DNA from: Gelatoporia subvermispora B
Taxonomy: Eukaryota > Basidiomycota > Agaricomycetes > Polyporales > Gelatoporiaceae
Direction of reading: 5' to 3'
Assembly (NCBI GenBank): GCA_000320605.2
Contig: KB445798.1
Coordinates: forward strand, 1-64,000
DNA length: 64,000 nt
Numbering within the stretch: position 1 is the first letter of the stretch; the number at the start of each line of letters is the position of its first letter. The translations under genes and the position numbers were made by a program. The notes beneath the pieces are model-generated. The model was not told where the DNA came from and did no database searches. It saw only the letters and a list, made by a program, of their open reading frames with translations. Below, piece by piece: positions 36,461-49,324 of this stretch.

Positions 36461-38591
36461 GAATGTGCAAAGGCGGTGAGGAATTCGGACTGCTTATGGC
36501 TCGGACTCAGCTTTCGGACTTGAATGGACTGCTTGGGGGGTCGTGGAAGAGGCTTCTAAATGGAACTTTGTATACCTCGTACAGTACTTAGACATTTAAT
36601 ACATTCGGATTGCATAGTACACATCTCGAGCGATCAATTGGTTCCCAAGATTCTTCAGCTCCTCCCGGTGCCGGCCTCACGACGCGTCGCGACGCGACTT
36701 CGACGCGCGAAGAGACGCAACAGTCATACGCACGTGCCCGTGAAACTCACGTGCATGGGCGTCTGGCGGCCCTTTTGTTCACCGCTTTGAGTCGGAGCCC
36801 GCACTCCTTTGGCAAGAGCTGTGACTGGGCTTGAGCGATGACGACTGCAGTGTTTTCGACATCGTCCCCGGTCGACACGGCTGATACTTCTATGCAACAT
36901 GCATTGTCGGATTTTGCCCGTCCAGCGGTTTTATACCTGTCTCTTAGGTGGTCTAGGGGCACTCTGCGCCGGTGACGACGTCCAGAAACAAAGGGACAAC
37001 TCGCGAACTCACCGACCTACGTTCTGGAGGACCGCCGACGCTTGATCAACCTGTTATCAAGTCGAGCGGTGTGAATCTAGCAGTCTTCTCTTTCATCTTG
37101 ACTTGTGACTACTGTCAATGCTCTGTAATCTTCGCTGGCCGTAGCTTGCTCGACTGTAATAGAACAACCCATTTATCATGATCTTAATAGCCTTCATAGA
37201 TCACGGCATGGGACTGCCATACGTGCTGACTGAGTGCGGAGCATCTGCATGCAGAGAGAAGGTGAGTTCGTTGACCCTACGCAATCAAGCACGTCACCCA
37301 CTGACTTGTATCGAGACCAGTATCGCTAGAATATCAGATAGCCTCCTATATGCGCATGTAACAACTCAGTAATCACATTTGGTGCTCTCGTTATGGAGAG
37401 CATCGGTGAAATGTAACGCAAATACTCGGTCGACGCACCAGAGACTTGCTTGCCCGCCACGTCCAATATCTGACGGGAGGCTCCTGTGCATCCGTGAATA
37501 GTGTTCCGAAGGTTCTGCTGCTGTTCGCATGGAGTTTCTTCAGACGTCTTCGGTATGCGGACGGTGGTGTTCGTCAGCATGACCTGATGTATGCATAAGA
37601 TAGGCTCAGGTGTCGTCCGGGCGTATACTAGCATGACTACAATTGTTAAATTGAAACTGATCAAGGTATCTAGCATAGGCCCACGCACCTTAGAATCCAG
37701 ACGTCACGCAATACGCAATATACGAATATCAATAGGTAGAATAGCCTTTTGACATTGCTTGACGAGCGCACACGCTCACCGTGTCCCCAGATTGCGCAAG
37801 TTGAGGTTCAGTGTTATCCTGTCTGCTATGGTCAGTGATATGTCTTCCTATCTGCTTCTCTGACCTTGGCATAGCTGTGTGTTGCGCCGCCCTCCAGGTC
37901 ACTGTACTTCCCCAGTCTTGGAGCAGTAGTCATCGACCGTTTAGCAATTTCCGACGCGAGCGTACCACAGGAACATTTGCGATCATGCCTGGCTTAGAAC
38001 AGAGTAGCTACTCTGTCCACAGTGGACTGATCGTACAACAGAGGTCGTCTCGTAGTCCACGTTCGATTGAGAGTTAACACGAGCTGATGGCTAACGGCAC
38101 TTCAGCAGGATCATCAGGGCAGAAGAATCAACGACCTACTTGCAGCTGAATCCGACCTCGGCGTTCGTTAATACCCTTGACGAGACCCAGACGATCTTGT
38201 CCACACTTCCAGTACCCTTCGGTGCCACTCAACTCGCTTAGGCCATAAGTGTGGCAGCCGACAGCCACAGTCGGGATCCGATCGCTGCAGCGCATGCGCT
38301 TCACCTGGTGGACTCTGCGGCATCCCTCGTCGGCGGAAGTTGTTCTTCTCTGCATCGTCAAAGTGCTGCTTATTATCAGCGGCGACGCGGCTGCTATCCG
38401 AAGCCCAACTCCCCATGGTTATCTGGCGGCCTGATGCACGTGGAACGTTGTGCGCGGTCGCCGCCGCTTTTCCAAAATGGGCCGTTCGTTTTCAACTCTT
38501 CAACCACAGCGCTTCTCTGCTCCTTCCCTCAGTCTTGCTCTCTGCGGTCTCTCTCCCCCACCTTCATCAGCTCTACTCTCCACTGTCTCAG
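36461..38591. other. Gap between methyltransferase and ZF5
   Basis: No gene is supported. Frames are short. A block near 37885-37930 weakly resembles one near 28975-29020, perhaps a shared repeat. The last ~200 bp, pyrimidine-rich (TCTCTCCCCCACC...), looks like the ZF5 promoter and leader. Confidence 0.45.
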
Positions 38592-40370
38592 ATGTCTCAG
38601 TTGCCAATTAATCCGCCCCTTTCTCCCCAGTCTCAGAGGACTTTCGAGGAGCTCTTCGATATGCAACGCTACGAAGAAGAACACCCTGAGCCCCCAGTCG
38701 ACACTGAATCCCATGACTGCGATATGTATGTTTAAGTCTCCATGCATCCCCCTCTGGTCTGCGTATACCGACTGTCATCCTCTTCTATCCCATATTGTCC
38801 GTGTATGATTTTGATCTGTTGCTCATTGAATCTCTCCCAGATTTCCGAAAACTGCGTGGTCCCCGGACCACAATTACGTGATCGGTTTCGATCACACGCA
38901 AGCCACCTACGCTCCGGAGCCGTGGTTAGTGCCAGCTGGAGTGCCCCGGCTCGTATCGACGCACCTGTCGTTCGCAGCAGGACAGGGTAGCACCAACGGG
39001 GCGGGAACGAGCGGGCTCGACCTTAGGTGTGTACTGTATTCCCTCCTCTGCATTGGGTCATACTAACGAATATACATCAGTCTCCCGAGGCCTACCGACA
39101 GAGTCACGTCTGACTCTGACGTATCATCTCCCAACTCTGCGGGACGAACACCGTCCCCGGTGCCGTATGGGATGAACCCGAGCACCTCGACAATGGCGCA
39201 AGCAGCACACACCGCGTCAATGCCGATGGTCTCGGGCGCGTTCCGGTCGATGCAGGTCGGCAGCACTGCCCTCCACGCCTCGCCACCGTTTCCGGCAAGC
39301 CACGAAGACTTCCCGATCTCGGGTCTGAGGTCCACCGCCACGGATTCGTCGCCCACCCCTTCGCCACCGCACCCGCCCACGCCCTCCGTCATTCCTCGCG
39401 AGAGCGAGATCGACACGGTCTGGCTTCAGCCATCGCCCCCGTCTGTGGCTCACGCTCGGTAAGTCTTTCCTCGTTCACATGATCCGAGCTTATTCTCAAT
39501 GCTCATCAATCGTGTACTAGACGGACTCCCGTTTACGCACAAGAGGCGCTGATGGAGACCGTCATGCGCATGCACTACGCCCGCGACGAGGAAGCAGAAG
39601 TGCAGTCGATGAGCCCAGAGCCCATCGCGGGCCCTTCGACGGCTCCTATGCCAGCCCGCCGTGCCGCGCCGCCTCCCCCGACACCTCAGGCGACGACGTC
39701 AACTGGACCCGCCCCGCAACCTCGTGCCGGACCATCGACCAGGCCGAAGCGAGGTCGTCCCGCCACGACGCGTCCTCGGCGCGTCCCTGCCCCTGTACCC
39801 GCCCCCGCCCCTCCCATCCCCGCCACCATGCCCCCGACCACTCCCTTCGAGCGAATCGAAGGCGAGTGCTTGGGCGGCAAGACCCACATCCATGGCGACG
39901 ACTGTTTTGTCGTCTGCCGGTGGGTCACGGGTAAGAAGATCTGTGGCCACCGGATGACGAGTGAGGACGCGGCGCTACGGCACCTGCAGTCGCACTTCAT
40001 CCTGGAAGGCGGTGCATGCCAGTGGGAAGGGTGTCACCATCGCCTCGCGGGGACATCATGGAAGAAGCACCTCCTTAACATCCACTGCGGGTTCTTCAAG
40101 GAGAAGTGCCCCTACCCGCAGTGTGGTGCCGTCGTCCGGAGGGGCTGCGTCGAGAAGCGCCACACGAAGTGCCTGGAGAAGCTGAAGAAGCTTATGGCAC
40201 AAGTGTCAGGCTCAGAAGTCAGCGGAGAGCAAGACGGGCACGACGACTCTGGCAGTGAGGCCGAGTGGGCTGAAGAAGTCAGGCCGTCAAGGAAGCGCCG
40301 AAATGTGGACGACAATGCGGGTGGTGCCGTGAAGCGGCGCAAAATTGACATCACTGACATCGTCGACTGA
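38592..40370 (+). CDS. Cys/His-finger nuclear protein ZF5
   Basis: Fifth paralog and the only one on the plus strand. Four exons join in frame: 38592 to about 38727 (contains LFDMQRYEEEHPEPP, the family N-terminal segment), about 38841-39027, about 39082-39458 and about 39522-40370. The middle is Pro/Ser-rich (SSPTPSPPHPPTPS). The finger part has the extra cluster CLGGKTHIHGDDC, then CRWVTGKKICGH...H...H, CQWEGC...H...HC, and CPYPQC...KRHTKC. A proline run (PAPVPAPAPPIPATMPP) precedes the fingers, and basic patches (RPSRKRRNV, AVKRRKID) follow. About 515 residues. Finger 1 has two extra residues between its cysteines. Confidence 0.85.
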
Positions 40371-41292
40371 GTGCCACGGACCGGGCTAGTTGGGTATGTG
40401 TCTTCTCCTCATTCTTCTTTCTCGCCGATGCGGACAAAAGCCGACGCTGAACGGCACTCCATATATATTCTTCTACCTTTGTACACGTAGAAATGACTCG
40501 ATATATGCGATCGGCATCCGAGGGTCACTCATCTTCCAAATTACTCGACTCATGAAACAAAGTAAAGATCTCATTGTAGTCAGTAGCACTTTTCGTGTAT
40601 TACTCTTACACAGCGCTCCCATACCTGATCCTCCTGTAAAAACTCCGGATCCCACTGAAATATTCTAGCCACTTGGGACAAATGTTTGGGCTGGAGATAC
40701 TTCTACGGGCTCTCTCATTGACGTGCTGTCTAAGTGCTCGGTCCATGGGTATATTGTTATTAGGGTCGCATCATCTCCGCGGCCCAGCGGGTCTGCCCGC
40801 GAATAATTATTAATGCGATGTGCACCGAGTTTGAGACAGTCATATCACTCAATTTGGCTCATCTCACCATACCTCAAGCTTATTACTGCATCTATCACTG
40901 AGCAATTCAGCTCCAGTTTTTTGAGCTAGTGTTGTAAACATTTGAAGGGAGAAACAGAATATGTTGAGATGCCTGGTCCTCGACCCCTCCCAATCTCGGG
41001 CGGTTCGGTCTCTAACAATCTGCCAGCCTGGTCAATTTTTGGATATTTAGTCATCTTTTCGAGCCCACATACTAGTCTAACGAGTTTAAATGCAACCAAA
41101 GGTGAACTAAGAACTGCTGGTATGAATTCGTGAACACTTTCGACGGCTAACACTGGTCACGAACAATGTTCCGTAGAGCCACTCAAACTCTATACCTCAA
41201 AATGGTCTACAGTCCAGTGAATTTACAATACAAAAATCCATTTCACGTTCCGGTGCTCCTCAATGCACCACTTGCAACACTGAACGCCCGAT
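40371..41292. other. Intergenic, AT-rich; no gene seen
   Basis: The 3' flank of ZF5 followed by AT-rich DNA with only short open frames. No recognised repeat or RNA gene. Confidence 0.5.
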
Positions 41293-41521
41293 TACTGTAG
41301 CTTGGCGTATGGTAGCAACGGGCGGCCAAGCGTGACAGCCAGAATGTTAGCAACAACGGCCAAATGTGGGAACTCAACTTCCTAAACAGGTATTTAGGCG
41401 CCCTGATATCCCAATTTCCACTCCCCGACTCTCACCGTGATGCGTGACATGTGCAGGTCTCAGCAACACAACGGGCCCACCGTGATGCGTGACCGTTGCT
41501 ACCATACGCCAAGCTACAGTA
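41293..41521. mobile_element. MITE with 28-bp perfect terminal inverted repeats
   Basis: 41293-41320 and 41494-41521 are exact reverse complements of each other (starting TACTGTAGCTTGGCGTATGG on the left). The element is 229 bp long with no coding capacity, as expected for a non-autonomous DNA transposon. The outermost TA could be the target-site duplication of a Tc1/mariner-like element, leaving CTGTAGC... as the terminus; this is inference. Inside, a 16-bp direct repeat (CACCGTGATGCGTGAC) occurs near 41431 and 41479. Confidence 0.88.
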
Positions 41522-41729
41522 TTACGAATTGTAGTTCTGTGAGCCTATGATGGCCAAAGGCACCGGAGAACCAGTCATAATCCCACTTTGTACGAGTACG
41601 TAGACATCTTCACTGACACGGGCCGCACGGGTCTTTTCATTCGTGTCAGTTAAGTCGCTGTGCGTACCGTGTATCAATGTCTGTCAGTCTGCTGGCACAA
41701 GTTGCTCGCCACAGTAAATGACCGAACTC

Positions 41730-42241
41730 CGCATTTGGATAGTTTTTGTGATATCTTCCTGGAGAGCTTAAGAGCACGTGAGATGTTAGCAGGTTTTGAC
41801 CACAAAGTATCGCGCGTGTCCTGAGAACGGCGACGGTTAGGTTCGAACCTCGCTCAAGCCATATCCCTCAAAGACTGACTCAGTTCCTGAATCTTCTTAC
41901 CAAGGATTCAGCTTGCCCACGTTGGCTTTTGCTCTCATCACACGAAGTCGTCAGGGTATTCGACGCGTTCATAATGCAACTTGGGGAAAGACTGGTATTT
42001 CCATCGCTTCGCTGGGCTGTGCAGTTCCCACGTTTATGCCAGCAGTGCTCTTACTAGAAGTGGCACATGGCAAGTCCAATCACGATGTTGGATGACAACG
42101 TCCTGATATCACCTGGCACCTGCGCGCTCAATTACCGCGTCTCGAGCAGCTGTCAATGACCGTGGAACGCTCTCAAGGTCATAAAAGGCTAGCTCGTCGC
42201 GTTGCTGCGGTTTGCGCGTTTCTTGACTCCCATCCTCTGCG
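41730..42241 (+). promoter_or_regulatory. Upstream flank and promoter of ABCC copy 1 (duplicated at 61.65-62.35 kb)
   Basis: Blocks shared in order with the flank of the second transporter include GAGCTTAAGAGCACGTGAG, GAGAACGGCGACGGT, GGTTCGAACCTCGCTC and, at the core promoter, ATAAAAGGCTAG (TATA-like ATAAAAGG at 42181-42188) and GACTCCCATCCTCTGCGATGG across the start codon. The start codon lies about 54 bp after the TATA box, so the leader is very short. Confidence 0.7.
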
Positions 42242-45200
42242 ATGGCTACTGTGGTTCAACTAGCAGATGGCTTCTCCCCGCAAATCACCCTAAATCGAGG
42301 TGGATTAGGCGGCCAGCGCTTTCAGATACACTTGTTCCCAAATGAACGAGAGTGAATGAACTATTGCATCACGCATCGAACATGCAACTGACATTGTTCG
42401 TGCGAAAGGATCTGGCAAAAGTCGCTGATAATACCTGCAGGCATTGCTGGCGTCTCGGCAATGGTCCTATTACTGCAGCTTGCGCTTCGACTAAGGGAGA
42501 CTTTGCGCCTCAAGGCAGCCCCTACCGAAGAGACCACAACCAATGTTATGTCGGGTGTCGTGGGCGCTGCGCAATCGCGCGTCAAAAAGCACATAGACAA
42601 TTTAGGTGGCCCTGTTATCTTCGCTTTCCGCTTCGCCCGACTTCTCTGCTGCCTGGCATTACTTGGACTATCGGGTATGACTGTCGTTGAACTCGGGACC
42701 CAGCACGGTCTGCGCAGTAGCGATCGCTGGACTGTTTTAAGCCTGTGCGGCGTATACGTGAGTGAAGCAAATTCGAATAATTAAATTGTGTATGCTGAAC
42801 GTTTCACAGGGATATACGGTCCTTCTATCCCTCGTATCCATCCTTGCTGGACAATCTCTCAGTCGACTAGCTTGCCGGCATCTCGCCACCGTGTTGGTCT
42901 TCACCTGGATTGTATACGGTTACCGTGATATCTGGCCTTTAGCCACGTTTACTCTATCACCGTTGGATGCAGCAGAAGGATGGCGATTTTGGGTCAAGTT
43001 CGGCATTCTCTCGACAGCGGGCACTGTCATTCCGCTGACGTCTCCGAGACAATACATACCCGTGGATCCTAAGGTTGTAATCATCGGAATATGTTACCAC
43101 GCTCACTAATGTTACTCATTTTAGAATGCAAAAGTGCCAGCACCAGAGCAAACCGCCTCACTGTTGTCTTTGATACTCTACTTTCACCTTGACCCGCTTA
43201 TCATGAAGGCAAATCGTACTTCGCACCTCAAACTAGAAGAATTACCACCAGTCGCCGACTACGACATGACAAAACACTTGGTTCAGCATAGTGTTTCGGT
43301 GAGCACCAACCTGTAACGACTGCTCAGGCGCTTGATCGATGTCGTGCAGCATCTAGACCCTTTCCGTATGAGGAAACAGCGACACATGTTCTGGGGGATC
43401 TTGATCGTTTTCTGTGAGATCATTGGAGTTCTTCTCTTACATTATGGTGTCTGATTGCGAATTACAGGGAAAGAATGGCTTACCTTGATTGTCATGCTGC
43501 TCATCCAGGTAGGTATCACGGCGACAGTGTAATATCGTATCCATTCATAGTCCTAGGTCCTGACCCTGCTCGCAAGTCCTGTTGGGATAAACAACCTCCT
43601 GAGGTGAGTCATCCTCTCGCTGTGTAGTATGTACTACCTGAGTTCAACATTTGCCTAGGTACATCGAGACCGGAGGGAAGGACGCCATCATTCGTCCGTG
43701 GGTGTGGATATCCTGGCTGTTCCTCGGTCCTGTCGTGGGCTCCGTCGTGCTACAGTGGTATTGCTTCATCGGAGTAAGTTTCATACTTCTCCGCGTTCTG
43801 CTGCTCCTTGACTGCAGATGTAATATCTATTCAGATGAAATTGTCGCGACGCCTGCAAGCTGTCTTGATATCACTTATTTTCGATCACTCTCTTCGCATC
43901 CGTGTCAAGGCTGGAGAAGATAGCTCTACTAGTGGATCATCTCGTCCCAGTGCCTCTGTCACCCCAGATAGCGCCTCTGTTGTGGAGTCTACCGAGGGCG
44001 GCTCAGCTAGTGAGAGTGTCAGCGATGAAACGACGGTGGGCACAAGCGCAGAGAGCATTGACTCATCCGCGAAGAACAAGCAGAAAGCCAAGACCAAGGC
44101 CGATTCTTCGCAGAAAGAGGCGTCGCCATCGTTTCTACCTGCAGGCGAAAAGTCAAAGAACTTTGCGGGCAACCTGAACAACTTAGTTACTATCGATATG
44201 GACAGGATCTTGAATGCGCGAGAATGGATCAACTTAGGCAAGCGTCTAATGAACACCGTTTCTACCATCTCACGCCGAGGATGTTTCAGTTGTTATGACA
44301 CCTGTGCAGGTGGCTATTTCTGTCTGGTTTCTTTACTCGGTGCTTGGCTGGAGGTATGACCCATTTCCAGATCTCACACACATCCTCACCGAATCATCCG
44401 TTATTTAGCTCATTCGTTGGGCTTGCCTCCATGATAGCACTGCTCCCGGTACCAGGATACTTTGCAAGTCTTACACAATCACTGCAGAAAGAGAAAATGA
44501 AGAAGGCAAGTGCATGTTACCATCGGAACACTGGAGCACGCTCACCTATGATCAGACGGACATGCGCGTTCAAGCCGTCACAGACAGTACGTCACGGCAT
44601 CTGACGATCGTGTCGACATCGCTGATGCAAGGCAGCTGTGGGTGTGATCCGGATGATCAAACTTTTTGGTTGGGAGCCTCGCATGATGGACCAAATCGCG
44701 CAAAAACGTCAAGAAGAGCTGAAGATCCAGAGGAGGTACCAAATCCTGAACTTGTCCGTTACCGTCGGAAAGTGAGTTCTTAGTAACAATCACACCATAC
44801 TTGCCTCGATCTTATTGTTCAGCTTCACTATACCCTTGTTCACGTTACTCGCAACATTATTCACCTATGTGAGTGATCAACATACGATGGTCGTGATGGC
44901 ACTGACGTGTTTCTGCAGTCTGTGATCATGAAGAAGGAGCTAACGGGTGAGTGATGCGCTTGGGACATCAATACAATATGTGTAACATCTATCCTAGCTG
45001 CAAAGCTCTTCTCGTCCATAGCTGGTACGCAAACGTTATATATCAACAAGTGCCATGAGCTCATGGTTCGATAGTATTCGACTTATTGCGCATGAGCTTC
45101 AGCAGTGTCACGATGTTCATTCCAATGTGCATCAAAGGTATTGTTTGCTCGCTCTCCCTGTACGAGTTTCTCTGAGGACGGTCCTCAGGCAAAGTTTCCC

Positions 45201-48200
45201 TTGATCGTGTGCAAGATTTCTTGCGAAATGTTCGTCTCACCCTTCATCGCAAACTTGTACATACTTAGAATTTCCCAATTTATACAGACCGAGCTGCTCG
45301 ACCAATTTTCCGCCGTGAAGAAAACCGGCTGCGAGGTAGCGCAGTCTGAAGCTTCGCGTGAGGTTATTGGTATTCGAGAGGCGTCCTTCACATGGACAAA
45401 CGAGACCGACGGAAGTGGGACCCTAGGTTCCTCGCGGCGAAGATTCACTTTGCGCATCGAAGACGAGCTGACTTTCAAACGGGGTGGGATTAATCTAATC
45501 GTTGGGCCTACAGGTTCTGGGAAAACATCACTCCTCATGGCACTACTCGGTATGTCGCATTTTCTTTTGCATCTTACTTTGAACATCACGTGATGGCTTG
45601 ATGGTTTCTTGCGAACGCGTAGGCGAGATGCACTACATTCCATCTGGATCCAACTCCTATATTAGTCTTCCCCGTGATAGCGGCGTAGCATACGCCGCAC
45701 AGGAGTCTTGGGTTCAAAATGAAACCATCAAGGTAAGCGCATTCTTACCTTTCTACCGCGTGACTCCTCATGCCCTCGTCCTAGGACAACATCATTTTTG
45801 GCAGTCCGTATGACGAGGAACGCTACAGAAAAGGTAGGCGTATTCAAAATACCAGACACTCACCTCGAACTCACAAGCGTACAGTGATCAGGCAATGTGT
45901 CCTTGAACGTGATCTGAGTCTGTTCGACGCTGGCGACCTGACGGAGGTTGGCGAAAAGGGAATAACCCTCAGGTACGCCCTGACACTGGCTACCCAAATA
46001 GGTTGTTCATAAAACGTGTACATTACAGTGGTGGTCAGAAGGTGAAGGAACATGATGAGAATGGGATTTTATATGGGTTCTAAGCTGTCTTCTTTACCAG
46101 GCACGTATAACCCTTGCTCGAGCAGTCTACTCGTCCGCAGAGGTCTTGTTGCTCGACGATGTGAGAATCATCGCATTCGCATCTAAATATGAACTCACAC
46201 ACCGTCACACACCGTAGATCCTTGCGGCTTTGGACGTCCATACCTCCAAGTGGATTGTAGAAAAATGCCTGAGCGGCCACCTAGTCCGAGGCCGCACAGT
46301 AATCCTTGTCGTATGTATTCCCCAGTGAATCTCAATCCTAATTACTGATTTGATTCGAAGACGCATAACGTCGCCATAGCGAGACCCGTGGCTGACTTTG
46401 TGATCTCACTGGGCTCAGATGGTCGCATCGCAAGCCAGGGTACTCTTGACATGGCATTGGCAAAGAACGCGAAGCTCTTGAAGCAGCTCAATACAGAGAC
46501 AGAGGTGACTGAGAGAGCGGAGCATGAAGTCGACCCTGTAGAGCCGGACATCCAGGCTACATCCAATGACAGGAGCGGCAAACTAGTCGTCGAGGAGGAG
46601 ATCGCTGTCGGTCGCGTTGGATGGCCTGCATGTGAGTGTCGATAGTATTACCTCACAGTACTTTGCCTTATTGGTCGACAGTCAAGATGTACCTCCAAAG
46701 TTTAGGGGGCTCATATCCTGTCCTCTTCTGGACTGGATGCATTGGCGGTCTCTCTGTCGTCAATGTGGTGTTCGCTGTCCAAGTATGGTTCCTTGGACTA
46801 TGGGCTTCGCAATATGAATACCGCGATCCGCAAGATGTGCATGTCGAGTTGTGAGTTGCACCCACCGTCTCAGAGGTCTACCTTTGACGGGAATTCTTGC
46901 CACAGCTATCTTGGGGGATATGCTGCTATGCTCCTTGTTCTCACGTTCTCATTCAGTGCCGCATGGATTGCTTGGGTTTTCGGCGGCATCCGAGCATCTC
47001 GAAAACTCCACGAAGAACTCATTGAGTCCGTACTGAGGTCAACTCTGAGGTATGTCCAAGAGTATAGTCCATGTTAAGCGAGTGCACATATGTCTCCCTA
47101 GATGGCTTGACAAGACGCCTGTTTCGCGTATCATTGCTCGATGCACACAGGATATAGATGCGGGTGAGTGCTACTATCAGGAAAGTCAGACATGGTGCTG
47201 AGTAAACGTATTGCACAGTTGACGGTGGAGTCACAGGGAACGCGTTCGCGTTAATTGATGGCACCTTGGATATCCTAAGCCGTCTCCTTGCTATCATCGC
47301 ATACTCGCCGATATTCTCCATACCTGGCGCCGTACTTGCCGTTTTCGGTGGTTGGTGTGGCCAGCTGTACCTAAAGGCGCAGTTGTGTGTCAAGCGTGAG
47401 ATGAGCAACGCCAAGGCGCCTGTGCTAGCACATCTTGGAGCCGCACTTGCTGGACTCAGTGAGTCAATTCATGTCTGTAATCACCTTGTTTATTCTCATG
47501 CGGCTTAGCCTCCATACGTGCCTACGGTGCAGAGGAGGTTTTCAAGGAGGAGTCTATCCGACGCCTTGATAGACTGACGCAGGCAACCATGACTTTCTTC
47601 AACTTGAATAGGTATGGCAACGCTTTTGGTGGAATTCTGTAAGACTGAGTCATTGGACAGGTGGATCTCACTACGCCTTGACGTTCTTGGAGGTATTTTC
47701 GCGTCAGGTCTTGCAGCATACTTAGTATATGTCGCGAACCCCCAAGCATCAAATATCGGGTTTTCCTTGAACATGGCTGGTGCGTGTTCATGGTTGAAAC
47801 ACGTATTATGTATTTTCGTTGACAGCTGTCTCAGTTGGTTTCGCCAATCTGATCTTGTACTGGGTCCGGAACGTGAATAGTTTGGAAGTCAATGGCAAGT
47901 TACATGCACCGATTCCTCTCGTGCACAATAAGTTGACATTGATTGTTTGACAGCAAACAGGTAAATTGCTCCCCTTTCTGCACCACAAAGACAAAGAATG
48001 CTGATGAGCCACGGCCAGCCTGGAGCGTGTCCAACAATACCTTGAAATCGAGCACGAGCCAAAAGCAACATCGGAGGGTGTTCCTCCAGCTTATTGGCCT
48101 GCAAGTGGCCATCTTAAGGTTGTTAAACTTTCGGCACGCTATTCCGAGGTATGTTATCTAGAGTACACACTGCCATCTCGCCGTTAATCAAACCAAGGAT

Positions 48201-49324
48201 GGTCCAAACGTACTCCACAACATCTCCTTCGAGGTGAAGTCGGGTGAGCGAGTGGGCATTGGTGAGCCTCCAGTCGCCATGCCTATGGCACCATACTGAA
48301 GTGATGAGGCAGTCGGACGTACTGGGAGCGGGAAGGTCAGTCACCGTGGATCCGGGCGTGTGGAATTTGGTAGTGCATACTAATTGCCCAAGTGACAGAC
48401 TTCGCTGACGCTTGCACTGCTTCGGGCTATCATCACCGATGGTAATGTTTACTACGATGGGATCCCAACTGATACCATCAATCTCGACGCCTTACGTTCC
48501 AACATCACGATTATTCCACAGATAGTAGGTATCTCCGTCCGTGCTCGGCAAGCGCGATGCATTTACGATCTTACTCTGGCAGCCTGAGCTCCTCAGCGGT
48601 ACACTCCGACAGAACCTAGACCCATTTGGCCAATATGACGACGCAGTACTCAACGATGCCCTACGGGCTGCAGGCCTCTTCTCACTGCAGAGCCAGAAAG
48701 ATGAGGGACGCATCACGTTGGACAGCGAGATTGCAAGTGGCGGCAGCAATTTGTCTGTTGGCCAGCGACAGATTCTCGCTTTGGCACGGACAATTGTCCG
48801 GCAGAGCAAGATTTTGATCCTTGATGAAGGTATGGTTCTGAGTGTGCTTGTGGTTTTGCCAGCTGACTGGCAGTGGCACAGCGACGTCCGCGATTGGTAA
48901 GTGCAAAATTGGGCTGTGACAATGAGCTTGCGCTGCACAATTGGGACAGATTATGCAACGGATTCGGTTATTCAGCGATCTCTACGGAATGAATTGGGGA
49001 GGGATGTAACCCTGCTGATTGTCGCACACCGTCTGCAAACTATCATGGATGCAGACAAGATCGTGAGTGATCTAGCTTGCTACCCTCCCTCTGACTGCTA
49101 AGGAATCCGATATCATTACATAGCTCGTTCTCGATGCTGGGCGAATTGTGCGTTTCCATTGATGTTTCAACGGGTCTCTGATAATGTTGTTGTCTTCAAA
49201 GGTCGAATTCGACACTCCAAGGGCATTGCTACAGAACCCTCAAGGGTCGCTGCACGCGCTAGTTGAAGAGAGCGGAGAGAAGGATGTTCTGTATGATATG
49301 GCAGAAGGGATCCCATCTTCATGA
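42242..49324 (+). CDS. ABC transporter, subfamily C (MRP/YOR1 type), complete copy
   Basis: A full-length ABC exporter split by some 25 short introns, roughly 1,400 residues. The start MATVVQLADG is followed by N-terminal membrane segments, TMD1 with HLDPL and RPWVWISWLFLGP, and a Ser/Lys-rich linker (near 43920-44150). NBD1 has Walker A GPTGSGKTS, Q-loop AAQESWVQN, signature LSGGQK, Walker B VLLLDD (Asp not Glu, usual for ABCC NBD1) and VTHNVA. TMD2 follows, then NBD2 with GRTGSGKTSL, signature LSVGQRQ, Walker B and D-loop ILILDEATSAID, and VAHRLQT. The D-loop reads correctly only if the intron there ends at GGCACAG (48880). Catalytic residues are intact, so it is probably active. ABCC proteins export conjugates, toxins and drugs; the substrate here is unknown. 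Paralogs lie at 62351 and, as a relic, at 2880-3610. Confidence 0.9.

Noticed and set aside
32417..49324. A secondary-metabolite cluster (methyltransferase, ABC exporter, regulators)
   Set aside because: No backbone synthase, oxidase or terpene cyclase is present, and the finger proteins belong to an expanded family, not to a single pathway regulator.
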